Of a DNA stretch of 64,000 nt, positions 1-8,306 are shown one piece after another. A program made the position numbers and the translations under genes. The notes below the pieces were generated by a model, which was not told the DNA's origin, searched no databases, and worked only from the letters and a program-made list of their open reading frames with translations. The DNA lies in the NCBI RefSeq assembly GCF_000430685.1, contig NZ_KE387193.1, positions 144,607-208,606 of the forward strand, read 5' to 3'. Position 1 is the stretch's first letter. Each line of letters starts with the position of its first letter. The DNA is from Tuberibacillus calidus DSM 17572 (lineage in GTDB: Bacteria > Bacillota > Bacilli > Bacillales > Sporolactobacillaceae).

Positions 1-22
1 CATCCAATATAATTTTATCCAT
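1..22 (-). CDS. pyrR: PyrR, pyrimidine operon attenuator (5' end only)
   Basis: Only the first seven codons (MDKIILD) lie in the window; the gene continues beyond the left edge. A good Shine-Dalgarno GAGGTG precedes the ATG. The identification rests on context. The gene directly follows ylyB, as in B. subtilis, and its leader carries a recognisable PyrR-binding loop and terminator. PyrR binds pyr mRNA when UMP/UTP is high and promotes termination; many PyrR proteins also have uracil phosphoribosyltransferase activity. The visible codons alone could not identify the protein. Confidence 0.75.
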
Positions 23-50
23 GCCGATCACCTCAATGTTTTTTCACGAA

Positions 51-190
51 TTGAAAAAGCTCCCAGACCACGCTGGGAGCTTTGAATAGGCGTTAACAAC
101 GGCGAGCGGGCTGATTGCCCTACCCGCCACATATAACTCCGATTCCCTTCCCAGCCTCACAGGACTGAATTAAAAGGTCATTCACTGTTA
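51..190 (-). promoter_or_regulatory. pyr leader: PyrR-binding loop and attenuator terminator
   Basis: On the minus strand the segment 167-145 reads CAGTCCTGTGAGGCTGGGAA and onward. This matches the family consensus for a PyrR-binding loop (CAGUCC, a short spacer, GAGGCU, then AAGG). Further downstream an 11-bp stem (83-73 with 66-56, AAAGCTCCCAG/CTGGGAGCTTT) followed by a T-run forms a rho-independent terminator about 30 bases before pyrR. This arrangement fits classical UTP-responsive attenuation, in which PyrR binding disrupts an antiterminator. Inference from motif and position; no covariance model was run. Confidence 0.85.
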
Positions 191-195
191 TCAAC

Positions 196-224
196 AGTAT
201 CGCACACCCCACCCGCCTTGTCAA
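196..224 (-). promoter_or_regulatory. sigma-A promoter of the pyr operon
   Basis: A perfect -35 TTGACA (224-219) is followed by exactly 17 bases and a -10 GATACT (201-196), which is four of six to consensus. Transcription would start near 189, just ahead of the PyrR-binding loop. The -35 hexamer lies three bases from the end of the inverted-repeat element at 228-399. Confidence 0.7.
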
Positions 225-227
225 TAG

Positions 228-399
228 GGGGTCAGTCCCCCACCATACTAAAGCGTTAAAGCGAAAAAAATTCCGGTTTTCTCGTCTCACCGTTAAAATT
301 TGCTCAATCACCAGCATAAAACCGAATATTTTTCGTAAATTAATGTTAAAACATTCGGAAAAATACTTTATTACACTAGTGAAGTGGGGGACTGACCCC
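228..399. repeat. 172-bp REP/MITE-like element with 16-bp perfect terminal inverted repeats
   Basis: The ends GGGGTCAGTCCCCCAC (228-243) and GTGGGGGACTGACCCC (384-399) are exact reverse complements. Each end also forms a small hairpin, GGGG-TCAGT-CCCC. Inside is a second inverted pair of about 16 bp: AT-rich arms around CCGGTTTT and AAAACCG. The whole element could fold as one long hairpin. No transposase lies within it. It sits between the pyr promoter and ylyB and overlaps the 3' end of ylyB. REP-type palindromes with this GGGGTCAGTCCCC core are known beside Y1 (RAYT) transposases; the link here is inference. Confidence 0.75.
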
Positions 400-1300
400 G
401 AAGTTGGTCGAGGAGGCGGGCCATGTCTTGCGGAAGGGGGGCGGTAAAGCGCATGAATGCTTTTGTGCTTGGGTGGTAGAAGCCAAGTTCGGCGGCATGG
501 AGTGCCTGGCCGTTGATATCAAGTGTTTTGCGCGGGCCGTATTTTGGGTCGCCAGCAACGGGATGCCCGATATAAGCCAAATGCACGCGAATTTGATGTG
601 TCCGGCCGGTTTCAAGGCGGCAAGCGACATAGGTATACTTTTCAAAACGCTCGAGAACGGTAAAATGAGTTATCGCTTCTTTAGAATGATGCCGCGTGAC
701 AGCCATTTTTTTACGATCGTTTTCATCCCGCCCAATTGGCGCATCAATTGTTCCTTGGTCATGTTCAAAAAAGCCGTGGGCGATCGCCTTATAGATACGG
801 TGTGTCGTTTTCGCTTTCAATTGCTCTGCTAACGCGCGATGGGCAAAATCATTTTTGGCGCAAACGAGCACACCGGAAGTATCTTTGTCAATACGATGAA
901 CAATACCAGGCCGAAGCACGCCATTGATGCCGGATAAATCCCGGCAATGCGCTAAAAGGGCGTTCACAAGCGTTCCCGTTGTATGCCCAGGTGCCGGATG
1001 GACGACCATCCCCCTTGGCTTGTTAATGACAATGACATCCTCATCTTCGTAAAGGATATCTAATGGAATGGCTTCTGGTTGAATGTCAACGGGTTCCGGT
1101 TCGGGAATGCGAATGTGGATGGCCTCCCCTTCCGACAGTTTGTAGTTCGGTTTTACCGTACGGTCATCCACCGTGATCGCACCCGTTTTGATCATCTCTT
1201 GGACATGTGTGCGGGATAAATCTGTTAGCCGGTCGGAGACATATTTGTCAATCCGCTGACCGGCATCTTCCTCATTCACGATAAGCGTTTCACTGTTCAT
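371..1300 (-). CDS. ylyB: RluD-family 23S rRNA pseudouridine synthase (YlyB)
   Basis: The 309-residue protein has an N-terminal S4 RNA-binding domain (about residues 12-75, containing GQRIDKYVSDRLTDLSR) and an RluA/RluD pseudouridine synthase domain. The catalytic aspartate lies in HRIDKDTSGVLVCAKN (about residues 136-151), and RTHQIRVHLAYIGHP is conserved. It isomerises uridines in large-subunit rRNA; by homology helix 69, but the exact sites are not provable here. The ATG at 1300 has an AAGGTG ribosome-binding site and overlaps the lspA stop by 11 bases. The last codons (about GQSPTSLV) are read from the end of the inverted-repeat element at 228-399, so the natural C-terminus has probably been replaced. 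Confidence 0.93.
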   Translation of the reverse strand: MNSETLIVNEEDAGQRIDKYVSDRLTDLSRTHVQEMIKTGAITVDDRTVKPNYKLSEGEAIHIRIPEPEPVDIQPEAIPLDILYEDEDVIVINKPRGMVVHPAPGHTTGTLVNALLAHCRDLSGINGVLRPGIVHRIDKDTSGVLVCAKNDFAHRALAEQLKAKTTHRIYKAIAHGFFEHDQGTIDAPIGRDENDRKKMAVTRHHSKEAITHFTVLERFEKYTYVACRLETGRTHQIRVHLAYIGHPVAGDPKYGPRKTLDINGQALHAAELGFYHPSTKAFMRFTAPLPQDMARLLDQLRGQSPTSLV

Positions 1301-1757
1301 GAGCGTTCACCTTTTTCTGATCAAACAAAGTGAAAATGACGATTAGAATGGCGCCGATCACAAGGGATGAATCGGCCACATTAAAGACGGGATAACTGTA
1401 GTTTCCCAAGAACACATGGATGAAATCAACAACGGAGCCACGGAATAATCGGTCAATAAAATTACCGAGTGTGCCGCCGATCACAAGACCAAGGGCCACT
1501 CCGAGAAAGGGCCTATGTCTGCCATATTTTTGCATATAAAAAATGACGATGGCAAGGACGACGACCGTGACTAAATAAAAAAACCACATTTGCCCTTCCA
1601 ATATGCTCCAAGCCGCACCTGTATTCCGAGCGGAGGTTATGTATAAAAAATGCGGGATGATTTCGATGCTTTCACCGATATGCATTTGTTGGACGATGAT
1701 CCATTTCGTCAGTTGGTCAAGGATTAAAACAATCAAGCCAATGGCATAATAAATCAC
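1290..1757 (-). CDS. lspA: Lipoprotein signal peptidase II
   Basis: The 155-residue protein has four hydrophobic segments, as expected for LspA. Family motifs are visible: NTGAAWSIL (about residues 46-54), GNFIDRLFRGSVVDFIHV with the first catalytic aspartate, and FNVADSSLVIG with the second. The enzyme cleaves signal peptides of diacylglyceryl-prolipoproteins in the membrane before the lipobox cysteine. Likely substrates in this window are CtaC and YlaJ. It overlaps ylyB, so the two are probably translated together. Confidence 0.96.
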   Translation of the reverse strand: MIYYAIGLIVLILDQLTKWIIVQQMHIGESIEIIPHFLYITSARNTGAAWSILEGQMWFFYLVTVVVLAIVIFYMQKYGRHRPFLGVALGLVIGGTLGNFIDRLFRGSVVDFIHVFLGNYSYPVFNVADSSLVIGAILIVIFTLFDQKKVNAHEQ

Positions 1758-1837
1758 AATTTCTCCCCCATTTTCATCAGACTTTTTTTATTTTAGCACA
1801 AAAAAAGTTCACGCCCCAAGTGTTATTAAAGAAATCC

Positions 1838-1885
1838 TGGCTCTGCCAAGCTGTTTGGGTGTAGACAGAGCCTTCGTTGTCCTTA
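1838..1885. repeat. Dispersed GGCTCTGCC/GGCAGAGCC repeat, copy 1
   Basis: GGCTCTGCCAAG (1839-1850) is followed by a spacer and CAGAGCC (1866-1872), then CGTTGTCCTTA. Related copies lie at 18135-18172, 33628-33675, 37100-37141, 37948-37986 and 51499-51540, all intergenic. The CGTTGTCCTTA tail is shared exactly with the copy at 33628. A second, degenerate unit follows at about 1915-1962. It lies in the 255-base gap between lspA and ylyA. Confidence 0.6.
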
Positions 1886-1998
1886 TACCGAACAGATAAC
1901 AGAAAACTTTCCCACCAGGACAAACTTTTTGGGTTGATGATAGCGCAAATAGTTGCCTGTTGCTTACAGAAGTGATTTATTTACTGACTCACCCCGTA

Positions 1999-2033
1999 TA
2001 AAAAGAGGACGGCTAATACGACTCGTCGTCCTC
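1999..2033 (-). terminator. ylyA terminator overlapping its stop codon
   Basis: The stem GAGGACG (2033-2027)/CGTCCTC (2011-2005) is followed by TTTTTA on the minus strand. The 5' arm is formed by the last codons of ylyA and the loop contains its TAG. Confidence 0.75.
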
Positions 2034-2696
2034 TGCAACATCATCTTGATTCATCCATTTGTCATATTGTATGTTTCTCATAAATTGGACATGATCGTCG
2101 CCTCGGTACCCTTCGATATCGGTGGCACCGATGGCTTCAACAAGCTCCACATACCCCATGCCATCTTCGTTGTCCATTAAAGATGCATCATCAAAAGTCA
2201 TGCTGTTTTCATTAAATGATGCAACAAGATCCCATGCATTTTGTTCATTATATTCGGTTTCATCGCTGCCCGTTGCGTATTCTTCTTCCATATTCCGAAT
2301 GACCTTTTCCTCAATCGGACGGTCATCGTTCATTTCTTGGTTCGGTGAATGTTCTTTTGTCGTGCGCGCCGTAGGCATGGCCTCAAGACGCGCCAAGGGA
2401 ATTTTTTCACCGGTCACTTCATCCACACCATATGTGCCATTTTCAAATTTTGCTAAGGCATGGTTAATGTCTGACAGCTCTTCGTGAGCCATTTTTCTTA
2501 AGATAAAATCTTTTTCCCGCTCAAAAAGCTGTGTGCCTTCGTCCGCCGGATGATTGTCGTATTGGGACAATTCCCCCGATGCTTGACTTGAAGCATACGG
2601 GATTTCCATTCCAAATTCATTATTTAAGTCCAGTTGCCTTTCAAGCTCTTCTTTTCGCTTTAAAAGCTGTTCTTTAAGTTTTTTATACGGATCCAT
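2013..2696 (-). CDS. ylyA: YlyA/YteA-type DksA-like regulator without zinc-finger cysteines
   Basis: A 227-residue DksA/TraR-like protein: an N-terminal coiled coil (MDPYKKLKEQLLKRKEELE), then the segment YGVDEVTGEKIPLARLEAMP that aligns with the DksA zinc-finger region. All four zinc-binding cysteines are replaced, and the protein contains no cysteine at all. The C-terminal half is acidic. The ATG at 2696 was chosen because AGGAGG lies four to five bases upstream; a start at 2744 has no such site. It occupies the B. subtilis ylyA position between ileS and lspA; YlyA there has been reported to bind RNA polymerase and modulate sigma-G-dependent germination genes. Confidence 0.85.
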   Translation of the reverse strand: MDPYKKLKEQLLKRKEELERQLDLNNEFGMEIPYASSQASGELSQYDNHPADEGTQLFEREKDFILRKMAHEELSDINHALAKFENGTYGVDEVTGEKIPLARLEAMPTARTTKEHSPNQEMNDDRPIEEKVIRNMEEEYATGSDETEYNEQNAWDLVASFNENSMTFDDASLMDNEDGMGYVELVEAIGATDIEGYRGDDHVQFMRNIQYDKWMNQDDVAEDDESY

Positions 2697-2821
2697 CTGT
2701 CTCCTCCTTTTTTTGGAGGCATGAGGTTTTAGGGCGATAGCCACCCTGTTTTATTATTTTTTATCCGAATCGACAATATTACCACACATAAGGTTTACCA
2801 GGAGCGGAAGAATTCGGTGGT

Positions 2822-2856
2822 AAAAGAAAAACCGAACCCCTGTTAGAGTTCGGTTT
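2822..2856 (-). terminator. ileS terminator
   Basis: The stem AAACCGAAC (2856-2848)/GTTCGGTTT (2837-2829) is followed on the minus strand by TTTTCTTTTA. It separates ileS from ylyA. Confidence 0.85.
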
Positions 2857-2931
2857 AAGAGTCATGTAGGGCGCTCTGAATGCCGACTTGTGCGCCGAGT
2901 GTTTAAAAGCCAAGCATACGGCTCACTGTCA

Positions 2932-5691
2932 TCACGCATAATATTTTTTGACGGTATCTGCACATGACGGACAAAGTGTCGGGTAATCCGGATCTTGACC
3001 GACGTCTGTCGAAATAACCCAGCAGCGTTCGCATTTCTCACCTGGAGCGACTTCTACGACAACACCGGTTTCCCGATATTTTCGAGCATTTTCCGGCGCA
3101 TCGTTTAAAGTTCCGCCAAGGGTAACTTTGGAGACGATAAAAAGTTTATCCAAGTCCGGAAGATGCTCTAACAAGGTGCGGTTTTCTTCGGTTGGATAAA
3201 GGATGACGGCCGCCTCCAATGATTTCCCAATCATTTTTTCATTTCGAGCTTCTTCCAGGGCTTTTAACACATCATCGCGAATCGCCATGATTTGGTTCCA
3301 TTTTTTAACAAGGGCGTCTTGATCATCGATGGCTTCTGGTTCCGGCATATCGGTGAGTTGGACAAACTCCGCCTTTTCGCCTGGCAAGTACTTCCACGCT
3401 TCTTCCGTCGTATGCGGGATGACCGGTGACAGCATTTTTAACAGCGCTACAAGTGTTTTGTAAAGCACGGTTTGAATGGAACGGCGACGATGACTGTTTT
3501 CAGGATCGGTATATAAGGCGTCCTTAGCGATATCCAAATAAAAGGCGCTAAGTTCGACCGTGCAATAGTTATGAATCGCGTTATAAACGGTAATGAACTC
3601 GTATTCATTGTAGGCGGTTAAAACCTTTTCAATCAGTTCATTCAAACGCGCCATCATATAGCGGTCAAGTTCCGGAAGCTCTTCTGTCGCAACAAGATGT
3701 TTACCGGGATCAAAACCGTGGAGATTTCCGAGCATAAAGCGAATCGTATTTCGGATTTTCCGATACACTTCGGAGACTTGTTTTAAAATATCATCGGTTA
3801 CCGGTGCATCCGCCGTATAATCAACCGAGGCGACCCAAAGGCGGATGATATCAGCGCCGAGCGTTTGGATGACCTTCAGCGGGTCGATGACGTTACCAAG
3901 CGATTTGCTCATTTTATGCCCTTCGCTGTCAATCGTAAACCCGTGCGATAAAATGCCTTTGTACGGCGCATGTCCTGTTGTTGCCACCGCCGTGATGATC
4001 GAGGAATTAAACCAACCGCGATATTGGTCGCTTCCTTCGAGATACAAATCCGCCGGGCGCTTTAATTCTTCACGCTGAGCGAGCACTGCGGCATGCGAAG
4101 AACCCGAATCAAACCAAACGTCCATGATGTCTGTTTCTTTTCGGAAAATGCCATTCGGACTGTGCGGCGACGTAAAACCTTCGGGTAATAAATCTTTTTC
4201 ATCCCAATCAAACCAAATGTTTGATCCGTGCTTGGCAAAAAGATTCGCAATGTGGTCAATCGTCTCCGGCGTCAAGATCGGCGTGCCATCTTCAGCATAA
4301 AAGACCGGAATCGGCACACCCCAAACGCGCTGGCGAGAAATACACCAATCTTCACGGTCGCGAATCATGTTATGGAGGCGAACTTCACCCCACTTCGGTT
4401 TCCATTCCACTTCCTCAATGGCTTTCAGTATCTCCTCACGAAAATCTTTAATGGAGGCAAACCATTGCTCGGTAGCCCGGAAGATGACTGGTTTTTTCGT
4501 GCGCCAATCGTGCGGATACGAGTGGGTGATGAATTCAAGCTTAAGGAGTGCCCCGACTTCTTCTAATTTTTCCGTAATCGGTTTATTGGCCTTATCATAG
4601 AATAAACCTTCAAAACCTGGAGCTTCCTCCGTCATGACGCCTTTCTCATCCACTGGGCATAAAATATCCAAACCATATTTTTTGCCGACGTTAAAGTCGT
4701 CTTCCCCGTGGCCAGGCGCCGTGTGGACACATCCCGTGCCGGCATCCAGCGTGACATGATCGCCTAAGATGACCAAAGAATCGCGATCATAAAACGGGTG
4801 GCGGCAGACGACATATTCCAAATCCTGACCTTTAAATCGCTGTTCGATTTGCGGGTTGGACCAATCGAGTTTCGCTTTTAAGGGTTCAAGGAGTTCTTCA
4901 GCGACGACATATTTTTGCCCATCGACATTCACGAGAACATAAGTATATTCGGGATGAACGCAAATGCCCAAGTTGGCCGGAATGGTCCAAGGCGTTGTCG
5001 TCCAAATGACAATCTTCGCGTCTTCTGGCAATACCCCTTTTCCGTCTTTGACGTTAAAAGCGACGTAAATGGACGGCGACTTTTTGTCCTTATACTCAAT
5101 TTCGGCTTCCGCAAGCGCGGATTCGGATGTTGGCGACCAGTAGACGGTCTTTTTATCCTTATAGATATAACCGCGTCTAGCCATTTCGCCGAAAACGCGG
5201 ATTTGCGCCGCTTCGTATTCCGGAAGCAGCGTGATGTACGGATTTTCCCAATCCCCGCGGACGCCTAGGCGTTTAAATTGGCTGCGCTGCCGGTCGATTT
5301 GTTCGTAGGCATAGTTTTTGCAAAGTTCACGGAATTCGGCGACCGTCATTTTTTTGCGGTCGACCCCTTTTTTCGTGAGCGCCTGTTCGATCGGCAGCCC
5401 ATGAGTATCCCAACCAGGTACATAAGGTGCTTGGTAGCCCATCATTGAGCGGGAGCGAACGATCATGTCTTTTAAAACTTTGTTTTCCGCATGTCCAATG
5501 TGGATGTCGCCATTCGCATAAGGCGGTCCGTCGTGTAAGACAAATTTTGGCCGGCCCTCTGTGCGTTCCAAACTTTTTTTATAGACATTGGCCGCATCCC
5601 ATTCGGCCTGTAATACCGGTTCTTTATTAGGCAGATTTCCGCGCATCGGGAAATCCGTTTTCGGCATAAGCAGAGTTTCTTTAAAATCCAC
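2932..5691 (-). CDS. ileS: Isoleucyl-tRNA synthetase
   Basis: A 919-residue class I synthetase that charges tRNA-Ile with isoleucine and edits valine. Visible features: the HIGH signature in [15 protein letters not shown] near residue 60, a CP1 editing domain with [11 protein letters not shown], the KMSKS loop in [15 protein letters not shown] near residue 595, an anticodon-binding domain and a C-terminal zinc knuckle CERCW...CPSC. A GTG start at 5691 is preferred: GGGAGG lies seven bases upstream and the product then begins [11 protein letters not shown], as in relatives. An ATG at 5697 is too close to the Shine-Dalgarno site. It is controlled by the T-box leader upstream. Confidence 0.97.
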   Translation of the reverse strand: MDFKETLLMPKTDFPMRGNLPNKEPVLQAEWDAANVYKKSLERTEGRPKFVLHDGPPYANGDIHIGHAENKVLKDMIVRSRSMMGYQAPYVPGWDTHGLPIEQALTKKGVDRKKMTVAEFRELCKNYAYEQIDRQRSQFKRLGVRGDWENPYITLLPEYEAAQIRVFGEMARRGYIYKDKKTVYWSPTSESALAEAEIEYKDKKSPSIYVAFNVKDGKGVLPEDAKIVIWTTTPWTIPANLGICVHPEYTYVLVNVDGQKYVVAEELLEPLKAKLDWSNPQIEQRFKGQDLEYVVCRHPFYDRDSLVILGDHVTLDAGTGCVHTAPGHGEDDFNVGKKYGLDILCPVDEKGVMTEEAPGFEGLFYDKANKPITEKLEEVGALLKLEFITHSYPHDWRTKKPVIFRATEQWFASIKDFREEILKAIEEVEWKPKWGEVRLHNMIRDREDWCISRQRVWGVPIPVFYAEDGTPILTPETIDHIANLFAKHGSNIWFDWDEKDLLPEGFTSPHSPNGIFRKETDIMDVWFDSGSSHAAVLAQREELKRPADLYLEGSDQYRGWFNSSIITAVATTGHAPYKGILSHGFTIDSEGHKMSKSLGNVIDPLKVIQTLGADIIRLWVASVDYTADAPVTDDILKQVSEVYRKIRNTIRFMLGNLHGFDPGKHLVATEELPELDRYMMARLNELIEKVLTAYNEYEFITVYNAIHNYCTVELSAFYLDIAKDALYTDPENSHRRRSIQTVLYKTLVALLKMLSPVIPHTTEEAWKYLPGEKAEFVQLTDMPEPEAIDDQDALVKKWNQIMAIRDDVLKALEEARNEKMIGKSLEAAVILYPTEENRTLLEHLPDLDKLFIVSKVTLGGTLNDAPENARKYRETGVVVEVAPGEKCERCWVISTDVGQDPDYPTLCPSCADTVKKYYA

Positions 5692-5714
5692 TGTCATTCC
5701 TCCCAAATTTTTTT

Positions 5715-5995
5715 ACAATAAAAAAAGGCCCTCATCCTTAAGGGACGAGTAGGCCCGCGGTACCACCCTTATAGTCTGCGGAAAGAAGTCCGCAAACCAC
5801 TTTGCTTTCTTAACGCAAAAGAAGGCGCCGTCACTTACTTCGCTTTTCGGTGACGGAGCTCTGAGGTGATTTTCATTATGCGAGCGCACCGGGCTCCCAC
5901 CTTCCCCGATTCGCTGAACGAGCGCTTTTCTGCATAATGACTGTCCTCTTCATCGCTTTTCTTGTCATCTATTTTCTTGCATGTCAATTTTATAC
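5715..5995 (-). promoter_or_regulatory. Isoleucine-specific T-box leader of ileS
   Basis: The minus strand carries the conserved T-box core AGGGTGGTACCGCG (near 5770-5757). It is followed by a terminator hairpin with loop-side CGTCCCTTAAGGATGAGGGCC and a T-run just before ileS. Upstream is a long stem I region. A specifier-like segment GAAAATCACCTCAGAG (about 5874-5859) places ATC, an isoleucine codon, in the expected specifier loop. Uncharged tRNA-Ile would pair with the specifier and the UGGN bulge to stabilise the antiterminator and allow transcription into ileS. Confidence 0.93.
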
Positions 5996-5999
5996 GGTT

Positions 6000-6029
6000 A
6001 GTATATGAAAATCTTGACGCATTCGTCAA
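6000..6029 (-). promoter_or_regulatory. sigma-A promoter of ileS overlapping the divIVA 3' end
   Basis: -35 TTGACG (6029-6024), spacer 18 bases, -10 TATACT (6005-6000, five of six to consensus). It places the transcript start just ahead of the T-box. The -35 overlaps the divIVA stop codon and a palindrome CTTGACG-CATT-CGTCAAG (6013-6030) that could act as a weak divIVA terminator. Confidence 0.65.
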
Positions 6030-6550
6030 GGGTTTACCTTCACGTGTCCGTGCACATGATTATCTTCATTTTCTTCAAATTCTTCTATGGACTCGCTCAG
6101 TTTGTCCCAATCATCGCTTTTTAGTAATTCCAATTGAGCTTCAATTAACATCCGGAAGCGCGTGCGATAGACTTTTGCCTCTTTCTTTAGTTCTTCGATC
6201 TCCAGCGTGATTTTTCGCGATTTGGCCAATGCTTCATTGATGATGCGATCCGCATTTTTTTCCGCTTCTTTAATAATGAGACGTGCTTCTTTCGTCGCAT
6301 TTTGTTTGACTTCTTCGGCCGTTTCCTGGGCGACGAGAATCGATTTATTTAACGTTTCCTCAATTGATGAAAAATGGCTGAGGCGCTCTTCTAACTTGCG
6401 CACGTTTTCTTCAAGCTGTTTTTTTTCACGGATGACAGCTTCATAATCCTTTATAATTTGATCTAAAAAATCGTTGACTTCATCTTCATCATAACCCCGA
6501 AATCCACGCGTAAATTCTTTATTATGAATATCCAACGGTGTTAACGGCAT
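6026..6550 (-). CDS. divIVA: Septum site/polarity protein DivIVA
   Basis: A 174-residue protein with the typical DivIVA N-terminus MPLTPLDIHNKEFTRGFRGYDEDEVNDFLD, which mediates membrane binding at negatively curved septa and poles. It is followed by coiled coils (about residues 30-65 and 75-150) for tetramerisation. In B. subtilis it recruits MinJ/MinCD and, in sporulation, RacA for chromosome anchoring. It sits at the downstream end of the ylm block, as usual. The start is supported by GGAGG upstream of the ATG. Confidence 0.96.
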   Translation of the reverse strand: MPLTPLDIHNKEFTRGFRGYDEDEVNDFLDQIIKDYEAVIREKKQLEENVRKLEERLSHFSSIEETLNKSILVAQETAEEVKQNATKEARLIIKEAEKNADRIINEALAKSRKITLEIEELKKEAKVYRTRFRMLIEAQLELLKSDDWDKLSESIEEFEENEDNHVHGHVKVNP

Positions 6551-6638
6551 GCTTGCACCTCCATGATTCTATGTAAAGTTGTTTAATTATTCGACAAGTC
6601 TCGTTTTGTTTCCTGCTTTTTTTTAAAAATGATTGCGT

Positions 6639-7409
6639 TTATTTCAAACGGCTGTAGTCGATCGAGAGATGCCCCCTTTTGGTCATCCCTTTTATAGCAT
6701 CAAGGCGCGCGCGGCCAAAACCGCGAACGGATAATAGATCGCCAACCTCAAGCTCTAGGGAAGGTTTGTCCACGAGCTTCCAATTTACTCTGGCTTTTCC
6801 GGCTAAAATCACATCCTGTGCCTTTGCCCGCGAAAGATGGAAGATTTCGGATATCACCACATCTAGCCTGAGCGATGTGACAAAGCCATGTTTCTCCTCC
6901 CATTCTTCCTTCGGTTGAATGAGTTGATTAGCTTCGATTTCTCGGCATGAGACTTTCTGCCGTCCGACTTCCGTAAGATGAAGCCGCACATAATCGCGGA
7001 TTTCTCTTGCGCAAACCCATTGAATGCGGCCGTCTTCGACTAAAATATCACCAAGTTTATCTCTCTTAATGCCAAGGGAAAGAAGCGCTCCAAGCAGATT
7101 CGGATGCTCGATTCGGACAAATTTCTGCGGGTAGACGAGTTCAAAAAAAGCAAGGGAAAAATCGCTTTCGTCACTGTAAGGCGGAAGAATGATGGCGCGT
7201 TTTCTCTCAGCCTGATCATACCCGCCGGAAAAAATCACGCGAACGGCTCCGGATACGCCAATGATGCTTCGAATGATGTCTTGTCTTCGCGGGTCTAAAA
7301 AATCGGTGCGGGTCGGTATAAAGCGTTCTTCTGCCCGTGTTTTCCAATCGAGCACGCGATCGACAAACGGCCGTTCTTCTTCATTAAAATGTTGATGGAT
7401 CAAGACCAT
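6639..7409 (-). CDS. ylmH: YlmH, S4-domain RNA-binding protein
   Basis: A 256-residue protein of the YlmH family: an N-terminal region (QHFNEEERPFVDRVLDWK...RTDFLDPRRQDI) and a C-terminal S4 domain (about residues 180-245, LRLDVVISEIFHLSRAKAQDVI...GRARLD). S4 domains bind structured RNA. B. subtilis YlmH has been linked to ribosome-associated quality control on 50S subunits; that role is transferred by homology. The ATG at 7409 overlaps the ylmG stop as TGATG, indicating translational coupling. An upstream in-frame start at 7481 would lie inside ylmG and is rejected. Confidence 0.92.
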   Translation of the reverse strand: MVLIHQHFNEEERPFVDRVLDWKTRAEERFIPTRTDFLDPRRQDIIRSIIGVSGAVRVIFSGGYDQAERKRAIILPPYSDESDFSLAFFELVYPQKFVRIEHPNLLGALLSLGIKRDKLGDILVEDGRIQWVCAREIRDYVRLHLTEVGRQKVSCREIEANQLIQPKEEWEEKHGFVTSLRLDVVISEIFHLSRAKAQDVILAGKARVNWKLVDKPSLELEVGDLLSVRGFGRARLDAIKGMTKRGHLSIDYSRLK

Positions 7410-7687
7410 CACCCAAGCAATAAATATGGCAATTGATTCAAGCCGAGTCTTGCCAAATATAAAACGATAAAGGCAAGCCATGGCGAAATATCGATCATTC
7501 CGCCGATCGGCGGAATGATGCGGCGAAACGGTTCAAGATAAGGCTCACAGACTCTTGCAAATAGCTCGCCGATTGCCGACTGACGCACATTCGGTACCCA
7601 AGACATCAATATGTATATCAATAGTACCCAATAATAAATCATCAACAATTCGGACAGGATATTTGTTACCAAAAATAGGCCATTCAA
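7409..7687 (-). CDS. ylmG: YlmG, YggT-family membrane protein
   Basis: A protein of about 92 residues with two hydrophobic segments separated by the YggT motif SWVPNVRQSAIGELFARVCEPYLEPFRRIIPPIGG. YggT proteins are small membrane proteins of unclear biochemistry, coupled to SepF in Gram-positives and linked to nucleoid or division-site organisation in plastids and cyanobacteria. The start is uncertain. A TTG at 7687 has GAGGTG six bases upstream; ATG at 7714 and GTG at 7696 lack a well-spaced site. It overlaps ylmH by three bases. Confidence 0.88.
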   Translation of the reverse strand: MNGLFLVTNILSELLMIYYWVLLIYILMSWVPNVRQSAIGELFARVCEPYLEPFRRIIPPIGGMIDISPWLAFIVLYLARLGLNQLPYLLLG

Positions 7688-7814
7688 AAGATTCACCTCA
7701 CGGAATGGATGCAATTATCATTCATGAATGAGAAAGCTTTACGTCGTCACAAAACTTATGAACTGTTCGATGGAGCCTTCCAATATCCACTCATCTCTTC
7801 AATCCCAACGCTTT

Positions 7815-8294
7815 TCACAGCCTTTTTTCCATGACTTCCGAGATAACTCCATTGATATCCACATGTGCCGGCGCACATAGGAAAGTGTCAGGGCCGAGCT
7901 TTTGAATATGGCCATCCAACGCGTAGACAGCCCCACTAATAAAATCGATCATCCGGCGAGCATCGACAATGCTTGCGCGCTGCAGATTGAAGACGACCGA
8001 TCGCTTGTTTCGGAGATGGTCGGCAATGGTTTGCACATCATCGAAATGACGTGGCTCAATAAGCATGACTTCGGTCTTGGCTGGCGGTTCTTTGACGGCA
8101 TGTAAAGTGACGATATTCGATTCGCTTCGGCGACTTTGGCGTTCGACATAAGGTTTTCTTCCAGGCTTACCAGAAGCGCCTTGGCGACGGCGAGAACCAT
8201 CCTCTTCATTTTCCCAACCGAAGGCGTCTTTTATCACTTCATCAAAATCATCGTCAAGATCGAAAAATTTTTTAAAAGTCGTTTTCAACCCCAT
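7815..8294 (-). CDS. sepF: Cell division protein SepF
   Basis: A 159-residue SepF: an N-terminal amphipathic membrane-binding helix (MGLKTTFKKFFDL), an acidic/basic linker, and the C-terminal SepF domain (about residues 75-155) with VVFNLQRASIVDARRMIDFISGAVYALDGHIQKLGPDTFLCAP. SepF polymerises into rings and bundles FtsZ filaments on the membrane, partly redundantly with FtsA. AAGGAGAAGGG precedes the ATG. It lies in the ylm block next to ylmE, as in other Firmicutes. Confidence 0.95.
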   Translation of the reverse strand: MGLKTTFKKFFDLDDDFDEVIKDAFGWENEEDGSRRRQGASGKPGRKPYVERQSRRSESNIVTLHAVKEPPAKTEVMLIEPRHFDDVQTIADHLRNKRSVVFNLQRASIVDARRMIDFISGAVYALDGHIQKLGPDTFLCAPAHVDINGVISEVMEKRL

Positions 8295-8306
8295 AGCCCT
8301 TCTCCT

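Noticed and set aside
404..832. Plus-strand open frame of 142 codons opposite ylyB
   Set aside because: It lies fully antisense to a well-recognised pseudouridine synthase, has no ribosome-binding site and matches no family.
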